Assembly (NCBI GenBank): GCA_018398585.1
Contig: JAGTTD010000008.1
Span: forward strand, 12,598,501 to 12,662,500
DNA: 64,000 bases
Reading direction: 5' to 3'
Source of the DNA: Simmondsia chinensis
Taxonomy: Eukaryota > Streptophyta > Magnoliopsida > Caryophyllales > Simmondsiaceae
Shown: one piece after another, positions 1-10,673 of the stretch
Position numbering within the stretch: position 1 is the first letter of the stretch
Layout: each line of letters opens with the position of its first letter
Translations under genes and position numbers: made by a program
Notes under the pieces: model-generated
Told to the model about the DNA's origin: nothing
What the model saw: the letters and a program-made list of their open reading frames with translations, nothing else
The model's database searches: none

Positions 1-1200
1 TTGTGACTGCACATAACACTGAACACCTCCCTCAGATGAGCCACATGGTCCCCTAATGTTGCACTATAAATCAGAATATCACCGAAGAAAACGAATAAAA
101 ATTTCCTTAAGAAATCCTTGAACACATTGTTCATCACAGCCTGAAGTGTACCTGGAGCATTAGTTAAGCCAAATGGCATCACCATGAACTCATAATGCCC
201 ACAGCGAGTTCTTAAGGCAGTCTTGTATATGTCCTGCTCTAAGACTCTGATCTGATAGCATCCTTATTACAGATCCAACTTAGAGAAGACTTGCGAGCCA
301 TGAAGTTCATCAAGGAGATCACCAATGATTGGGGTGGGGACCTTTTCCTTGACTATGAGCAAGTTTAGCTGCTTGTAATGAATGCATATTCTAGCTGATC
401 CATCCTTCTTCTTGACTAAAATAACTGGAGAGGCAAATGGGCTGTGGCTTTTCATGAAGAAATAAGTCTTAAGCAGCTCCTCAACTTACCTTTCAGTCTC
501 TATCTTCTGTGAGTGAGGGTAATTATAAGGGCTCGAGTTCACTGGATCTGAATTAGACTTCAGTGGAATTGCATGATCAAGTGTCCTCATGGGAGGTCAA
601 GATACTGGTAGCTCGAATAAGTCTTTGTGTTCCTCAATCAATGTGCTAATTTTCGGATGAAGTGGTGCTTGAACCTCAGAATGAGCTATTGAGAACAATT
701 GTCCTATCCATTGAAAAGCTCTGTTCTTGACAAATCCTTGCAACCTCTTGCCTTTCCTTAATTGTTACTGGGACTACTCCATAATTTCTTGCAATCTGAT
801 AGTAGCCCCTTGTATCTCAAATGAAACAGACAATTGAGTGAAATTAAAAATCAATGGGTAGAAAGTCCTTATCCAATCAACACCGAGAACCATGTTGCAG
901 CCTCCCGACTGAAGAATCCTAAAGTCATACACAAACTTGTGATTTTGTATTTACCAACTAAGGCCTTGGCATTTGGTTTGAGTGAGTATTGAATTCCCAT
1001 CAGCCACTACTACAGCTAGAGGACTTATCCTAATCACTTCATGTCCCAACTTTCTAACAACCTTGGGATAAATGAAGCTGTGAGTATTGCCACTATCTAT
1101 CAAAACAATAATAGATTTGTGTCCTGCTTCTCCTTTGATTCCAATGGTATTGTGCTAGCCTATCCCTATTATTGCCTTCACCAAAATTTCCATTTCATCA
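1..1200 (-). pseudogene. pol: gypsy pol fragment: protease and N-terminal reverse transcriptase
   Basis: Encodes the retropepsin and the first part of the reverse transcriptase. The protease active site reads DSG followed by NTHSF (codons at 1089-1097), so the catalytic aspartate is kept. Further down come a GNSILTQTKCQG stretch and the RT entry motif SPFASPVILVKKKDGSAR near 390-455, then LLDELHGSQVFSKLDL near 267-320. The RT active site would lie at or beyond the left edge. Several in-frame stops separate the readable pieces, so no full polyprotein can be made. Comparison with 32090-33060 on the plus strand shows the same order and wording. Confidence 0.85.
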
Positions 1201-1224
1201 TCCATCAGTTCCTCTTGTAATTCC

Positions 1225-2440
1225 TGTTCTTATTCAGTCATTTCAGCTTTCGTTTTCTCCTCTTCGGTATCTCCTTCTGGCTCTCCTCCACTGGCTGACA
1301 TTAGAAACTTGGGATTACAAGAAATATCATTGATTACATTTGAAACATAGTCCCTGGGCCTTCTTCTCTTCCACACTCGAAGGCTTGGATCTTGTAGGAG
1401 CACTCTGATGCTGATGAGGACCTTGATTACTTCTACTTCTCTAGCCATCAGAAGCTACCGACAAAGTGGACTCAAACAACTTGGCCTTGGCATATGCTTT
1501 AGACAGTGTTCTAGGACTCAAGGCTTTGACAAGATTCTTGATTTTTGGTTTCAAACCACTTATAAAACTTGAGACATAATAGGCTTAACTTGCTTTAGGA
1601 TTCATAGAAATCATCCTAGCTCTTAGATTCTAAAATCTTGCCATATACTCTTTTACAGAGATAGTTTGCACCACCTTATTAAAGTTGTCCACAATATCAC
1701 TAGGATCCTCATCAACGTATTTCTCACAAAGCTCCCCCATAAATTCAGACAAAGACAATGAAGGATTACTGCATATAAGGCTATAAACCATACCTCCTGA
1801 TATCCATGGAGGTGAACTGCAACTAATTCCACCTCATTAGCCTCATTAATGTGATAGAAATGGAAGTACCACTCACATCTTCTCAACCAAGACTAAGGTT
1901 GCTTGCCATCAGACTGCTCAATCTCAACTTTAGGCTGTTTGAATCCGTTGCCTTTGTTACTGCCTCAGCCATTTTCACTCGCTCTGAATGTCTACATCAA
2001 ATCTGGTGGACGATCAGATTCTCCTGCTGCAACTAGTGATGTTTGAGGTTGCACAACATCTAGAGAACAATCAGGTTGGCTAGCTGCTGACAAAACTCTA
2101 ACTCTAGAAGGCAAATTCTGTCTTGTGATCGGCTGCTGTAATCCTTGGATCCTTACTTCCGTTTGCTGCGAATGCTGATCTAACTTTTCAATAAACTTTC
2201 GCTCCTGTAATTGCTGAGGTTGCTGCATTTTAACAAAAAACTCCTCAATTTGAAGCATCAATTGCTTAATTTGATTCGCTTCAGCACTGGCTCCAACATT
2301 TGCACCACTAACAATAGCTTAAGTAGCATGTGCGGTAGCATTTGTAGCAGCATTCGCTCGTGTCGTAACTCCACCAGCTATTACTGCACTCTTCTTGCAT
2401 TTAGCTAGCTCCAATCAACCAAATCAAGATCAATCAGCAG
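1225..2440 (-). pseudogene. gag: gypsy gag remnant
   Basis: Remnant capsid gene between the primer site and the protease. The N-terminal part (1992-2261) is Gln-rich and looks like the coiled-coil leader of plant gypsy gag. The middle (1653-1886) contains CEWYFHFYHINEANEVELV followed by a region rich in aromatic residues, which is the retrotransposon gag (PF03732-like) core. The C-terminal part (1230-1448) is acidic and charged. Three or more frame breaks lie between these blocks. The plus-strand gag at 31311-31694 is the same protein with fewer breaks. Confidence 0.75.
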
Positions 2441-2449
2441 CAAACACAA

Positions 2450-2461
2450 GCTCTGATACCA
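2450..2461 (-). other. primer binding site, initiator tRNA-Met
   Basis: The minus strand reads TGGTATCAGAGC, matching the complement of the 3' end of plant initiator tRNA-Met. Two bases (AT) separate it from the LTR at 2464. The same spacing is seen at 24484-24495, 30765-30776 and 56932-56943. Confidence 0.9.
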
Positions 2462-2463
2462 AT

Positions 2464-2810
2464 TGTTATAGTTCAACAACAATCTTGAACCATAACCTAA
2501 GGATAAAAGAATATGAGATGAGAAAGAAATGAAAGGAGTTGAGAAGTACAGAGAAATTAGGGTTGAGAGAAGAAGAGATCAATTTCATTCATTGCTTTCT
2601 CAATACAAGATAGCTTGCTCTTTATACAATCAAGACTAAGCAAGCAAGGAAAAAAAAATATGTAAAATTACAATGCAACTAGACACTTGCTCAACTGACT
2701 TAACTAACTGGCAATTATTGGTGCCAAAATCTCCAACCCTACGGCTAATACACCAGCAAAACACAACGTTTAGATGAATTTAGCAACTCAATGAAACTAG
2801 AATCATAACA
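2464..2810 (-). repeat. 5' LTR of the gypsy element at 1-2810
   Basis: 347-bp LTR bounded by TG and CA. It carries the same 'gattttggcaccaat' block as the LTRs at 30410 and 35411. A TATA-like TATAAAGAGC on the minus strand at 2627-2636 fits the U3/R boundary. The edges were set by the primer site on one side and by similarity to the other family LTRs on the other. Confidence 0.85.
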
Positions 2811-3323
2811 GACACTAAGCGAGGTGACGCTATGGGTTGAGTCTGAGAGAGGCATTGCTTTAGATTGATACCTGGTTATTTCGGCAATTTTGGTTAACAC
2901 CCCATGGTTGTTGCTGTTTTTTGGTTGACGCCCGATGGGCATTTTTGGTTCACGCTCGGAGGTTGAGTGTGCTGGTGATTAAAGTATGACCGTGTCAATC
3001 AAACTTGTTAGTTAAAATGAATAAAGCATCATGTATATTTAAACAGACATAACTTTTAACATGTAAGGAGCTATGGATTGAATCACCCATAAAAATGAAT
3101 CACTCAAAGAGTTTCTTCCCTGATAATTAGTGACATAGCCGTAATATATAGTAGGCAAGTTGAATAAAGCAAGGCCTAGGACATCTCGTACAATTAAGAG
3201 GATCATAAAGAAAAAAAAAGCAACATCTCGGATAGAGGAAAGCGGAAATCCAAGGGGTTATATTCGGAGCAAATAGGAGCAAGATGACTATACAGCCACT
3301 GATAAAAAAGGAAGAGCCAAGAT

Positions 3324-3325
<2 letters not shown>
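2811..3325. other. no recognisable feature
   Basis: AT-rich sequence outside the gypsy 5' LTR. I see no open frame of note, no LTR edge and no similarity to the other elements of the window. Confidence 0.5.

Positions 3326-3364
<39 letters not shown>
3326..3364. repeat. homopolymer run of 39 G
   Basis: Uninterrupted G run in otherwise AT-rich DNA. It is one of three long G/C homopolymers in the window (also 59085-59116 and 61821-61870). It may be real or a sequencing/assembly artefact. Confidence 0.9.
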
Positions 3365-3365
<1 letters not shown>

Positions 3366-3375
3366 GACCAAAGCA

Positions 3376-4740
3376 TTAGAGCCGAGGATGAAGATTATAG
3401 GAAATTAAATCAGTCAGAGTCGAGTCTATCATTGCAAATTGCTCCATCATATTAGATTTTTCGCCATCAAATCCTAACCTTAGCTTCTTCCCACTCCCCC
3501 ACGTTTGCTCCCTCATAAGAAGTTTATCAGCATTTATAACCTTTTTGCCTTTAGTTTCTACCTTCCTCTTACATATTTGATTAGTTGAAGGCGTAACTAG
3601 CCTCTTCACATTGCTTTTGGGTGACATATCCTTGAGAAATTCTTGCAGGCCTCATTTATCTTACTCTTTTTCTCTTGTGGTTCAGTGCTATCTCATCCTT
3701 TTTCGACGAAACGAACTTGTGATTCTGACAACCCGTCACCACTTTCCTTCTTCTCTCCTCTACCTCTCTAGTTTCTTCCGTAACAGGCTCTGTAATAACT
3801 CTCAAGCCACTATTGTCGTCGTGAGGGGGTCATTCTAAAGTGTGGGGCTCAGGCCCTAAGGATATTAAGTCAATGTCACTTACAGTGTCTAAAGCGTGCT
3901 TTCCTTGAGGAGGTGAATGTTCTTAAGCTCCAACTAGTTTGGCCCTTTTATGCTGTACCCATGGCAAGCGAAGTGGAGGGTTCTAGTTTACTGGAGCATA
4001 ATAAACGTGAGGCTGGTTAGTAAGTAGGAGCTCCATCTTGATGGGGTTACAGTCTATTGGATAATTAATTTAGGAAGGGAGGAATAAGAGTCGAGCATGA
4101 ATAAATTGACCATCAACATGTAGTGCAATACAACCCCTAGTCCGCTAATCGATGCCGACATCAACATTTCCAAACCTAAAGCGAAGCAATGGAAGACCCT
4201 CTTGCAAAGGACGAACAGTTGAAGGAAGTGATCCCGAAGTGGTGCAAGCCCTAACACCCTGAGCTTGCTGAAGATTTGAAGCTTGTTCCCTGTTGAGACT
4301 TGTAAAGGTGGTCGATGCAATTACTTCAAGCGATTAGTTGGGAATGACTTCCGAATGACCTTCATCCACAAAACCTATACGAGATCTCCCTTGAAATTTA
4401 CTTCAACCACCTATTCGATAATTGATAAAGAGCATGTGTAGACGAGTGCCTTTGCTTTGCCCACACATCTCATCGCAGATGTTTGTCCATCCACTTGAAT
4501 GAATTTGCCCCAGATATTAGCAAAATTAGTTAAGCACTCCTTGAACCGACATTGGAGTGGTAGGACATGGATTTCAATCTAAATGCTTCTATTCAAACAT
4601 CAAAGGGTTTGGCATGTGTCACTTTCAATAACGTATTAGCGGCTGTTTTCGGGGCCCTAGGTAGGATTCCATTGAATCAATAGAATCACAAGTCAGGATG
4701 AAAATATTTGACCCTAACCCTTTGGGGACCGAACCATGAA
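3376..4740 (-). pseudogene. decayed DUF4283-type (LINE ORF1-like) gene
   Basis: Reading the minus strand from about 4740 downward gives pieces of a nucleic-acid-binding protein as found in ORF1 of plant LINE-1 elements. Around 4450-4540 the text includes CLTNFANIWGKFIQVDGQ, followed by a C-x-G-KA-x-AL-x-YT stretch and a VVEVNFKGDLV block; this pattern fits DUF4283 followed by a zf-CCHC_4-like segment. A basic tail with many Lys residues lies at 3376-3627. Stops interrupt every few dozen codons. No reverse transcriptase follows: the 39-G run and the gypsy element replace it. A host gene fragment with the same domain cannot be excluded. Confidence 0.45.
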
Positions 4741-4981
4741 GGTTATTCTCTGTAATAAACATGAGGACATTATCAAGCATCTCATCCTAAAAAGAATGGG
4801 CTATTATCGATCTATTCAATCAAGCCTCCTCATGTTTGTTTATATTAGGCACGACAATCTTAGGACCAATCTGAACCTGAGCATCCTTAACCTAAGACCT
4901 TCAAGCCACATCTTGCGGAATGTGATTGGCTGTTGTAACATTGGGTCATCCATCTCTGTTTGCTCGGTTAGCTTGTGTATA

Positions 4982-5405
4982 TGAGAAAATAGAGAGAGTT
5001 AGATGAGAGAAAGAAGGTTTAATCTCAAAGAGATTAGTTTGATATTTTTATTGAATGAGTTCCAATTACACAAGACTAGCTACTTGTAGGAAATATCTAG
5101 ACCTCACAATCTAACCGACTCTTACTAGAAAATATCTAATTCAACTAAAATATCCAACTAACAACTACTAACTATTAAGCTATTGGCGCCAAAATCCAAC
5201 AGACTTGCAACTAACACAAGCCTCACACATTAAGTAGCCTACGGCTGCAACTTATTACCCACGCAACACCAACTAAGGCTATTACAACTTTCCTACACTA
5301 AACCATCATCATATAGCAGCAACTCATCGACCACAGCAGCAAAACAGCAGCCAGTCAGCAACCAGGACACCAACAACTCATGCTTTGGATTCTCGAATCA
5401 TAACA
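4982..5405 (-). repeat. partial 3' LTR of the non-autonomous element
   Basis: Matches the inner part of the LTRs at 54195-54776 and 56946-57502 (GAGAGTTAGATGAGAG..., then TTTATTGAATGAG, then ...CGAATCATAACA). The outermost roughly 90 bp, including the TGTTATGCTCGG edge, are absent, so the junction at 4982 is a truncation. Confidence 0.7.
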
Positions 5406-5642
5406 TTCCCTTCCCCTTGAAAACATTCTTGTCCTCAATAATGGAAGAGAGTTGTAACAATGAAGATCACTTATTGCTTATGAAAAGATAGCTGACCTGA
5501 TGACTTCTTGCTAAGGTTCCACAGTTAGAAGGACATCTGAAAGCAACCCAATCTGAAATGTAGCAGAACACATTCGTATGATGCTTGTTCTACACAATGT
5601 CTGCGTGTGGATGTGTTGTACCCTTCCGGTGGTCTACACTGA

Positions 5643-6059
5643 TCAAACCAAGGGCAGCCAAACATCAACAACCAGCCCATGGCCCACCTTGTTGCATTTA
5701 ATGCAGCTCAATAGCATAATCTTGTTGCTGAAACAGGTAAAAGACCGAGGATGTTGCAGTTGCAAACAAACAATCTCGGACTTCACCCAAAATCTGATTT
5801 TCTTGAGCTTCTTTTTATCAAACCTGAGCTGAAGTGCTGTTAACAGGTTCATAAGACTTGTTGAGGCCAAAATTGGACACTCAGTTGTCCCCTTCACACT
5901 ATGAAATGCTGCTGTCAGTGAGGAAACTGAACTTTCCAATGAATCCACAACAACTTCTGCATAACCTGTTGATTGCGTGACAACTTTGGGTGTGTAAGAG
6001 CTAAAAGGCTCAGCCTTGTTCCTGGCAACTCTTGCATAATGCACACAATAGATTTCCAC
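5643..6059 (-). pseudogene. unrecognised frame inside the non-autonomous element
   Basis: Open frame of 138 codons. It carries a short Cys/His stretch, CIKCNKVGH, which resembles half of a zinc knuckle, before GLVVDVWLPLV. The counterpart in the second copy is the frame 54989-55468, where the matching text reads CGIDVWLAWFDQC. I cannot assign a function. Conservation of the segment between two separated copies shows that it belongs to the family and is not chance host DNA. Confidence 0.35.
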
Positions 6060-6188
6060 TCTCTTATCTAACTAAAAGGTGAAGAGAGTGCACAAGAAAC
6101 ATCTGAAACATTGCTTCTTAATGCAACATTCTGGCAACTTCTGAATTATCCTCCAGCAAGATGAATTGTCCAGCTTCACAATTGAACT

Positions 6189-6848
6189 CTAAGGACACAA
6201 TGTCACCACTTGGACTCCCAAAGTATCACAATTGGCTGACCAATGTCTGCCGCATCCAATTTCCAGATTGTTCAACCTAACTTTAGCTCTTGTTCGAACC
6301 TCTTTCAGCTTCTTGCCTTCAATTGACACGCTGCAGCTAAAGTGATTCAAACTAACAAACTCTAATCCTTCTTTGACGGGAATAAGTATGAGTGTAAAAC
6401 ACACCAGCCCAAGAGACCAATGTAACAATAAAACATCCTGATACTTCACCAATTCAAGAACTGATTTGTCCACAATTTCTCTGCTGCTGCGTGTACATTT
6501 TCGAGGTAGAACTAACCTCGCTCTTCCACTAAATTCTCCAATTAAGGGCTTTTGGTGATAGTTAACACACCGATCAGCTACGTCCACTTGTATGTAACCA
6601 TGGAATGTACTTAATTGACAATCCACTTCTCTTTGCATTTGTGGAACAGATCTCCAGAGTTCAGTTTCCAGCACCCTGCTGAAATCCGCATTGATAGACT
6701 CAATTTCAACAATTTGTTCCACTTTCCCCAATTCAGGAGGCCTACCAATACTGTTCTTAGATGAGTACAAATCAACTCCACTCCATTGAACATGCATTTG
6801 GATCAGGCCCTGCAAACCTTCTAGCTGAAATGAGTCACCCACTCGCAC
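6189..6848 (-). CDS. 219-codon frame of unknown function in the non-autonomous element
   Basis: The longest open frame of this copy (219 aa). It contains the phrase IGRPPELGKVEQIVEIES, and a GRPPD or GRPPE phrase recurs in the neighbouring frame at 7103-7705 and in the second family copy near 55525. Several Trp and Val/Leu-rich stretches are present but no known catalytic motif. It may be part of a degraded polyprotein, a captured host gene piece or fortuitous. Position downstream of a gag-like coiled-coil region and upstream of the polypurine tract is where pol would normally lie. Confidence 0.35.
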   Translation of the reverse strand: MRVGDSFQLEGLQGLIQMHVQWSGVDLYSSKNSIGRPPELGKVEQIVEIESINADFSRVLETELWRSVPQMQREVDCQLSTFHGYIQVDVADRCVNYHQKPLIGEFSGRARLVLPRKCTRSSREIVDKSVLELVKYQDVLLLHWSLGLVCFTLILIPVKEGLEFVSLNHFSCSVSIEGKKLKEVRTRAKVRLNNLEIGCGRHWSANCDTLGVQVVTLCP

Positions 6849-7102
6849 TGGATTCGCAACCGCATGTTACATTGCTGACTTTCTGTCATTAGACTTTTGG
6901 ATTTCTTCACCCAACTCAGGACTGAATAAGCCAAACACCCGCATAAGGAACCAATAGAGCTTCCCAACGGATGCAATCAACACCTGAGCAGAGGCTATTC
7001 TGTGCTTAGATATAAGCCAGCTCCAACTGATCTTAAGCTTATGTCTTCATAGACAAGCTAAGCTACTGCTTCAACTTGTATGCCACTTCGGTTTATCCTC
7101 AA

Positions 7103-7705
7103 TTAAGAATAAACAACAGTATCCTCTTGCAATTGTGAGGCCAAACTCAAGAAATCTGCATTTTCTATGCTGATTTGTGTTTTGTTGAGCTCAGCTTCAT
7201 CAACAGCTTGTTCCACTTCCCTTGCTTGATCTTGATAAAGAGCATCTTGCTGTTGAAATGAACCCATGTTAATGAGTTTTTGTAATCCATTAACTTGCTG
7301 AACTTGCCGATGCAACCAACCAAGTAGGACTATAGATAGACGCTGCAGCAGTAAGTCGCAACAGAACACAAAGCAAGAATGCAGAACTTGTCTGAAGTCC
7401 TCAACAGCAGCCCTTCTCCTTTGTGTGAACCAATTCCACCTGTAATCTGATCTTGTATATAGCTTACCTCCAAGGAGCTTCGCTCCTCGCAACTCTAGAG
7501 GTCTTACATTAGCTTGTATCCTTGGAAGATGCTCTATATTCTTCATCTTAGCCTCCTTCTTAGAATGTATGGTGGAGTGCTCCACCACCAAAACATCCGG
7601 GGGTCTTCCCACAACATTCATAATGGTATAAGACCCAGCTATATTCAATTTGGCCTGAACCAACTTCTGTTTCAGCAGGTTACCCTGCGTGGACACATTC
7701 AACAA
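7103..7705 (-). CDS. 200-codon frame of unknown function in the non-autonomous element
   Basis: Open frame of 200 aa. The N-terminal half carries VVGRPPDVLVVEHSTIHS; the C-terminal half is Gln/Glu-rich (FQQQDALYQDQAREVEQAV) and likely helical, as in the leader of plant gypsy gag. No catalytic motif. No annotated protein is recognised. It shares the GRPPD phrase with the next frame downstream, which suggests an internal repeat in the original protein. Confidence 0.35.
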   Translation of the reverse strand: MLNVSTQGNLLKQKLVQAKLNIAGSYTIMNVVGRPPDVLVVEHSTIHSKKEAKMKNIEHLPRIQANVRPLELRGAKLLGGKLYTRSDYRWNWFTQRRRAAVEDFRQVLHSCFVFCCDLLLQRLSIVLLGWLHRQVQQVNGLQKLINMGSFQQQDALYQDQAREVEQAVDEAELNKTQISIENADFLSLASQLQEDTVVYS

Positions 7706-7804
7706 CTCAATTGCTTGTATAGAAACAATGCTTCGTCCCTTGATTCGGGCTTTAGGTATGAGTTTCCAGTTTCAATCTATTCCCACAAATTGACAAGCTA
7801 AGAT

Positions 7805-8200
7805 TTAAGGTTTTAGTTTAAGGGTTTGACGGCTAAGGCTTCGTCCCTTGATTGCATTGGACTTAACTCTATTGTCAATGCTTAATAAGTCAGGTGAGCT
7901 TAAGTTCACATCATTCATTGGAGCTTTGATGACCAAGGCATTAATTGTGTTAGTCCTAATCTAGTGACCAAAATACAGTTTGGTCCACCTTAGTATCTTG
8001 TTAGGTCTAAACTAATTCAAGTTATTATAAGTTAAAGGTACCAGGCTTGAAAGCCAAATTGACTCGGACTTGTCAGGGGACTGCTGAGCTCTTAGGTTTG
8101 TCTCCTTCCAGTTGCTAACTTTTAAGTGTATAAGGAAAGGTATTTGTGGGCCACTTGAGTTAGATTAATATTCTGTAATTTTCTATAATAATAAATACAT
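7805..8200. repeat. LTR-like fragment of the family also seen at 60460 and 63150
   Basis: Shares an ordered set of short blocks with 60990-61230 and 63630-63960: 'tttgacggc(t)aaggct', 'gatgaccaag', a 'cttgttaggtctaaact' block, and 'ctgctgagctctta' near the end. Only the U5-like half is present. Divergence is high. Confidence 0.45.
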
Positions 8201-8258
8201 AAAATCAACAAAAATACTTAACAAAGTCTTCTTAATTCAAAAATTTTTCCCTAAAATG

Positions 8259-10038
8259 ACCAGAACAGGCGTGGTGGAAAACCAATTTAAAAGTCTTAAT
8301 TTTAAATCTAATGCCCTGATCTAATTAAACTATTCAATTAGACGTAAATCTTACTCTAATAGGCTCGTAATATTACTATCAAAACACCAAATAAAATAAA
8401 TACAAACATGGTATGTAGAACAAGTGAAATAAAGGAAAGAAGAAACTAAATATCAATACTTAATTTAGACATACCTGAAGTGCAATTCCAAACTCCGAAT
8501 TTGTAGATCTGAAACTGGAAAAAGAAACTTCTTAACACTTCAAGATCTTCTCTGCAATGATCTCTATAAGCACCAGAGTATGGGCACTAAAAATATTTAA
8601 TTTAGAAAATATTTCAGAATAAAAATTTTTTCCCTTTAAAATTTTCAAAAAATAATTTTTCAGAGAATTATGCTAAACATTGATTTAGAAAAACCCTAAA
8701 ATAATTTTAAGTTTTTCGTTGTGGAATAAAACTGGGTTCAAAAACCTAAAACTAAAAACATTAAAAATTCACAACTGAATAATATTTAAATAAAGCTCAA
8801 AAAGACATTGACGTCAGCCCCTCTTTCTTTTTTTGGGCATGGGTGCATAGACCGTCGTGGGTGCATGCGTAGGGCTGTCTGTTTTGTTTTCTCCCTTTCC
8901 TTTTTTTTTTTCTTAAATTTTCACACGTATAAAATTCATCTTAAGAATATTATTTTGTAAAATTAATTTATTTATCTCATGAATTATGTTTAGCAAAATT
9001 AATTTATTCATCTCATGAACAAATAACTCATCCCATTAATTTAATTTAAATATTTTCAAACAGTGCTTAAGTTCAGGCTCACAGTGGGACCTCAAGGACG
9101 ATCTAACTTGAGCTCCAAATAGATCAAACCGGATTATCATCTTATGATTCTGATTGACTATCATTCAATAAAACTTAATTCCCCTAAATAAGTTTCAATG
9201 CACTCTAGAATTAAATATACTCACTCCAGAATTTCAAAATAATTTTTATTGCGACAATTAACCGCTATATTAGATATTCGTGAGAAAAAACAACATCAAC
9301 TACTATCGTTATTTTTCTCACCTTTATCACCATAGTTCCCAACTCGCCCTTCTCAAATAATTCATAATACATAAGCAATTTCTGTATTAATTCTAAATGT
9401 CAAGCATTTGCAATACTCTAGCCAAAGATTCGAGAATATGTTCGTATATTTGTGAATCAAATTGGGGACATCTCACGATGTAGATCCCTAATAAAATACC
9501 TATTCCCACCACACTTCATGCAATTGCCTAACGACGTAAGATCCTGGTTATTCAATTTTAACCTCATCATTTTTGGCATCCAAGCAATCGACATTGCATG
9601 AAGGAGTATGGACTATTTCTCGAATTTAAAGTTATCTTTTAGAATTAATTATTAACAATAGCAGTAAAGAAATAACGAATTCAGATAGTCCTGTTCAATG
9701 TTCCAATCTTTTCAAAAACGCCAACATAATACTCTTGGATCCATATCCATATGACCAAGACAAGTCATCAAAAGTATCATATTGTAGTTTCATTGGACAA
9801 GTCAACAAAAGTATCACTAGTTTGATCTAGGTCTTTCCATGGCTCAATCTCATTGACCATTTAAACCATACCAGACATGTCGTCTTGGACAACATCCATC
9901 TCAAGGAGCATTTTAGAAAAATAATCACGCATGTTTGACTTTGTAAAACATAGTCAGACGATAAATATATAAAACAATTTCATTTATTTAATATTTACAA
10001 CTAACTAATTAGATTTTCCTGGGACACCTATTCCAACA
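8259..10038 (-). repeat. 3' LTR of a Ty1/copia element (left edge uncertain)
   Basis: The right edge is clear: the minus strand begins TGTTGGAATAGGTGTCCC at 10038 directly after the decayed pol. A copia LTR starting TGTTGGAAT is typical of the Angela/BARE group. The left edge is a guess at the TG of 8259, giving about 1.8 kb, because no second LTR remains to fix it. The region is AT-rich and holds no gene. Confidence 0.6.
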
Positions 10039-10673
10039 ATCTGTCGCTTATCCTTTAACCCAAATAGTCTACATTGCATCACTATCCCTTAGGAATTTAT
10101 TAATACTTTGACTATAAACTTTAACTAATAGTGATTTGTTATTGCCTCATTCTTTTGCTCACATTCTTGTATCTATAACAAACCTTTTGAGTCAACAAGT
10201 CTACTCAACAACTCCCTAGCTGTCAAGTACCCGACTTCCAAAATGAAGTAAGCAATACAAGACTACTTCACTCTTCACAATCTGATAACTTCCACTATAA
10301 GGGTAAACTAGAATTTTGACATCAAAAGTCTAAACTCTCTTTTAAATCTAACAACCCATTGTAAACCCAACATATCCTTTCTTTTGGATATCGCCAAATT
10401 TTGACCCTAAAAATATAATTGGTTTATCTTAGGTCTTTCGCTTTTAATTAACTGATTGGACATTAAAATTTAACAATTCATAACAATTCTACACCATTCT
10501 GATTTAGTAGAATGTCATCTATATATAACACTTAGAAAGTCTCCACTTTCTTGTTATGTCACTTGTATTCTAATGGTTCACTAACCATTCAATGAAATCC
10601 TTAGGATTTAATTAACCATCATCGAATCTATTTTGAATGGACAAGATGATTGTTTAAGTCTAAAATAGACTAA
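10039..10673 (-). pseudogene. pol: Ty1/copia pol, C-terminal part of reverse transcriptase
   Basis: Minus-strand pieces spell the copia reverse transcriptase after the CACTA insertion: VYFRLKQSSCPFKIDSM (compare the usual SIYGLKQAS.SWNIRFDE), then VLYIDDILL, the catalytic YxDD motif, near 10515-10550, then a KIWRYPKERICWVY block. The first half of the same domain lies at 43146-44340. Stops occur throughout. Downstream text to the LTR is the decayed RNase H region. Confidence 0.8.

Larger units (their letters stand above)
1..2810 (-). mobile_element. Ty3/gypsy chromovirus-like LTR retrotransposon, truncated by window edge
   Basis: Minus-strand element. The 5' LTR is at 2464-2810, the initiator-tRNA-Met primer site at 2450-2461, then gag, protease and the start of reverse transcriptase running off the left edge. 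Order PR-RT, the short LTR and the Met primer suggest a chromovirus of Reina-like type; the lineage is an inference because integrase and chromodomain lie outside the window. Protein and LTR text closely resemble the element at 30410-35762, so both belong to one family. All frames are broken by stops and shifts. The base pairs just outside the 5' LTR are GACAC (2811-2815), which would be one target-site duplicate; its partner is not visible. Confidence 0.9.
4982..7800 (-). mobile_element. non-autonomous LTR retrotransposon, 5'-truncated copy
   Basis: Same family as the complete element at 54195-57502. A partial 3' LTR (4982-5405) abuts the DUF4283 remnant. The internal part starts with a minus-strand polypurine tract (AAGGGGAAGGGAAT, near 5406-5420) and runs to about 7800. 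Shared text includes the 'gatcaaaccaag...agccaaacatcaa' block at 5640-5675 and 55165-55190. No protease, reverse transcriptase or integrase motif is visible. The 5' LTR and primer site are missing; LTR-like DNA of another family begins near 7805. Confidence 0.7.
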
